From positions 1 through 14,165 of the forward strand of contig DDWE01000155.1 of assembly GCA_002345625.1 (NCBI GenBank): DNA of 14,165 bases. Reading direction: 5' to 3'. Below, one piece after another: positions 14,109 to 14,165 of this stretch. The translations under genes and the position numbers were made by a program. How positions within the stretch are numbered: the stretch's first letter is position 1; the number at the start of each line of letters is the position of its first letter. This stretch comes from Desulfuromonadaceae bacterium UBA2294 (GTDB lineage Bacteria > Desulfobacterota > Desulfuromonadia > Desulfuromonadales > UBA2294). The notes beneath the pieces are model-generated. The model did not search any database. It worked only from the letters and a program-made list of their open reading frames with translations, and had not been told where the DNA came from.

Positions 14109-14165
14109 GCCCATTCAGATCAATCTTTTTGCTCTGACCGATTACCACAACAAAAAACGGGCCGG
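14109..14165. other. Window end: possible half of a terminator
   Basis: After the traB stop, AAAAAACGGGCCGG runs to the edge (14152-14165). On the minus strand this reads CCGGCCCG followed by six T, the 3' arm and T tract of an intrinsic terminator for a leftward gene outside the window. The other arm would lie beyond the edge, so this cannot be confirmed. Confidence 0.3.

Noticed and set aside
1..14165. CRISPR arrays, tRNA genes, rRNA, insertion sequences, phage or toxin-antitoxin genes
   Set aside because: I looked on both strands and saw no regularly spaced repeats, cloverleaf sequences, transposase or integrase motifs.

Overview
The window looks like bacterial chromosome from a Desulfuromonadales-type relative of the deltaproteobacteria (Desulfuromonas, Geobacter, Pelobacter). 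This is inferred from GC-rich third codon positions, a short DksA/TraR protein, the L,D-transpeptidase and MepK pair, a 6S RNA, a TraB-family membrane protein and a CHASE2 Ser/Thr kinase. No marker gene fixes the genus. I see no insertion sequence, phage gene, CRISPR array, tRNA or rRNA.

Left part (1-3033): the N-terminus of a leftward lipoprotein runs off the edge (1-150). A divergent gap (151-465) leads to a rightward drug-type MFS exporter, followed by a possible 46-residue protein whose stop codon overlaps the stop of a leftward short DksA/TraR zinc-finger protein. A rightward Tat-exported MepK/YcbK-type (DUF882) peptidase follows.

Middle (3034-5230): a leftward YcbB-type L,D-transpeptidase converges on the MepK-like gene. 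One should make 3-3 peptidoglycan cross-links and the other should cut them, so this is a small cell-wall module. The 433-base gap upstream of the transpeptidase contains a strip with strong coding character and an ideal Shine-Dalgarno, but it has ATC where the start should be and an internal TAG.

Signalling operon (10718 down to 5231, all leftward, tightly packed): a CHASE2 receptor Ser/Thr kinase, a PP2C phosphatase, a protein with one classical and one degenerate FHA domain, an EI24/CysZ-type membrane protein and an inositol-monophosphatase-family (SuhB) enzyme. The first three form a complete sense-write-erase-read circuit for Thr phosphorylation. The last two are candidate outputs or passengers. 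This is the most promising candidate for an undescribed system here.

Right part (10719-14165): a divergent promoter region, then two unrecognised membrane proteins facing each other with overlapping stop codons. Next is a clear 6S RNA gene with its own promoter and intrinsic terminator. The ATG of a TraB-family membrane protein lies only 25 bases after that terminator, so traB probably depends on read-through from the 6S promoter.
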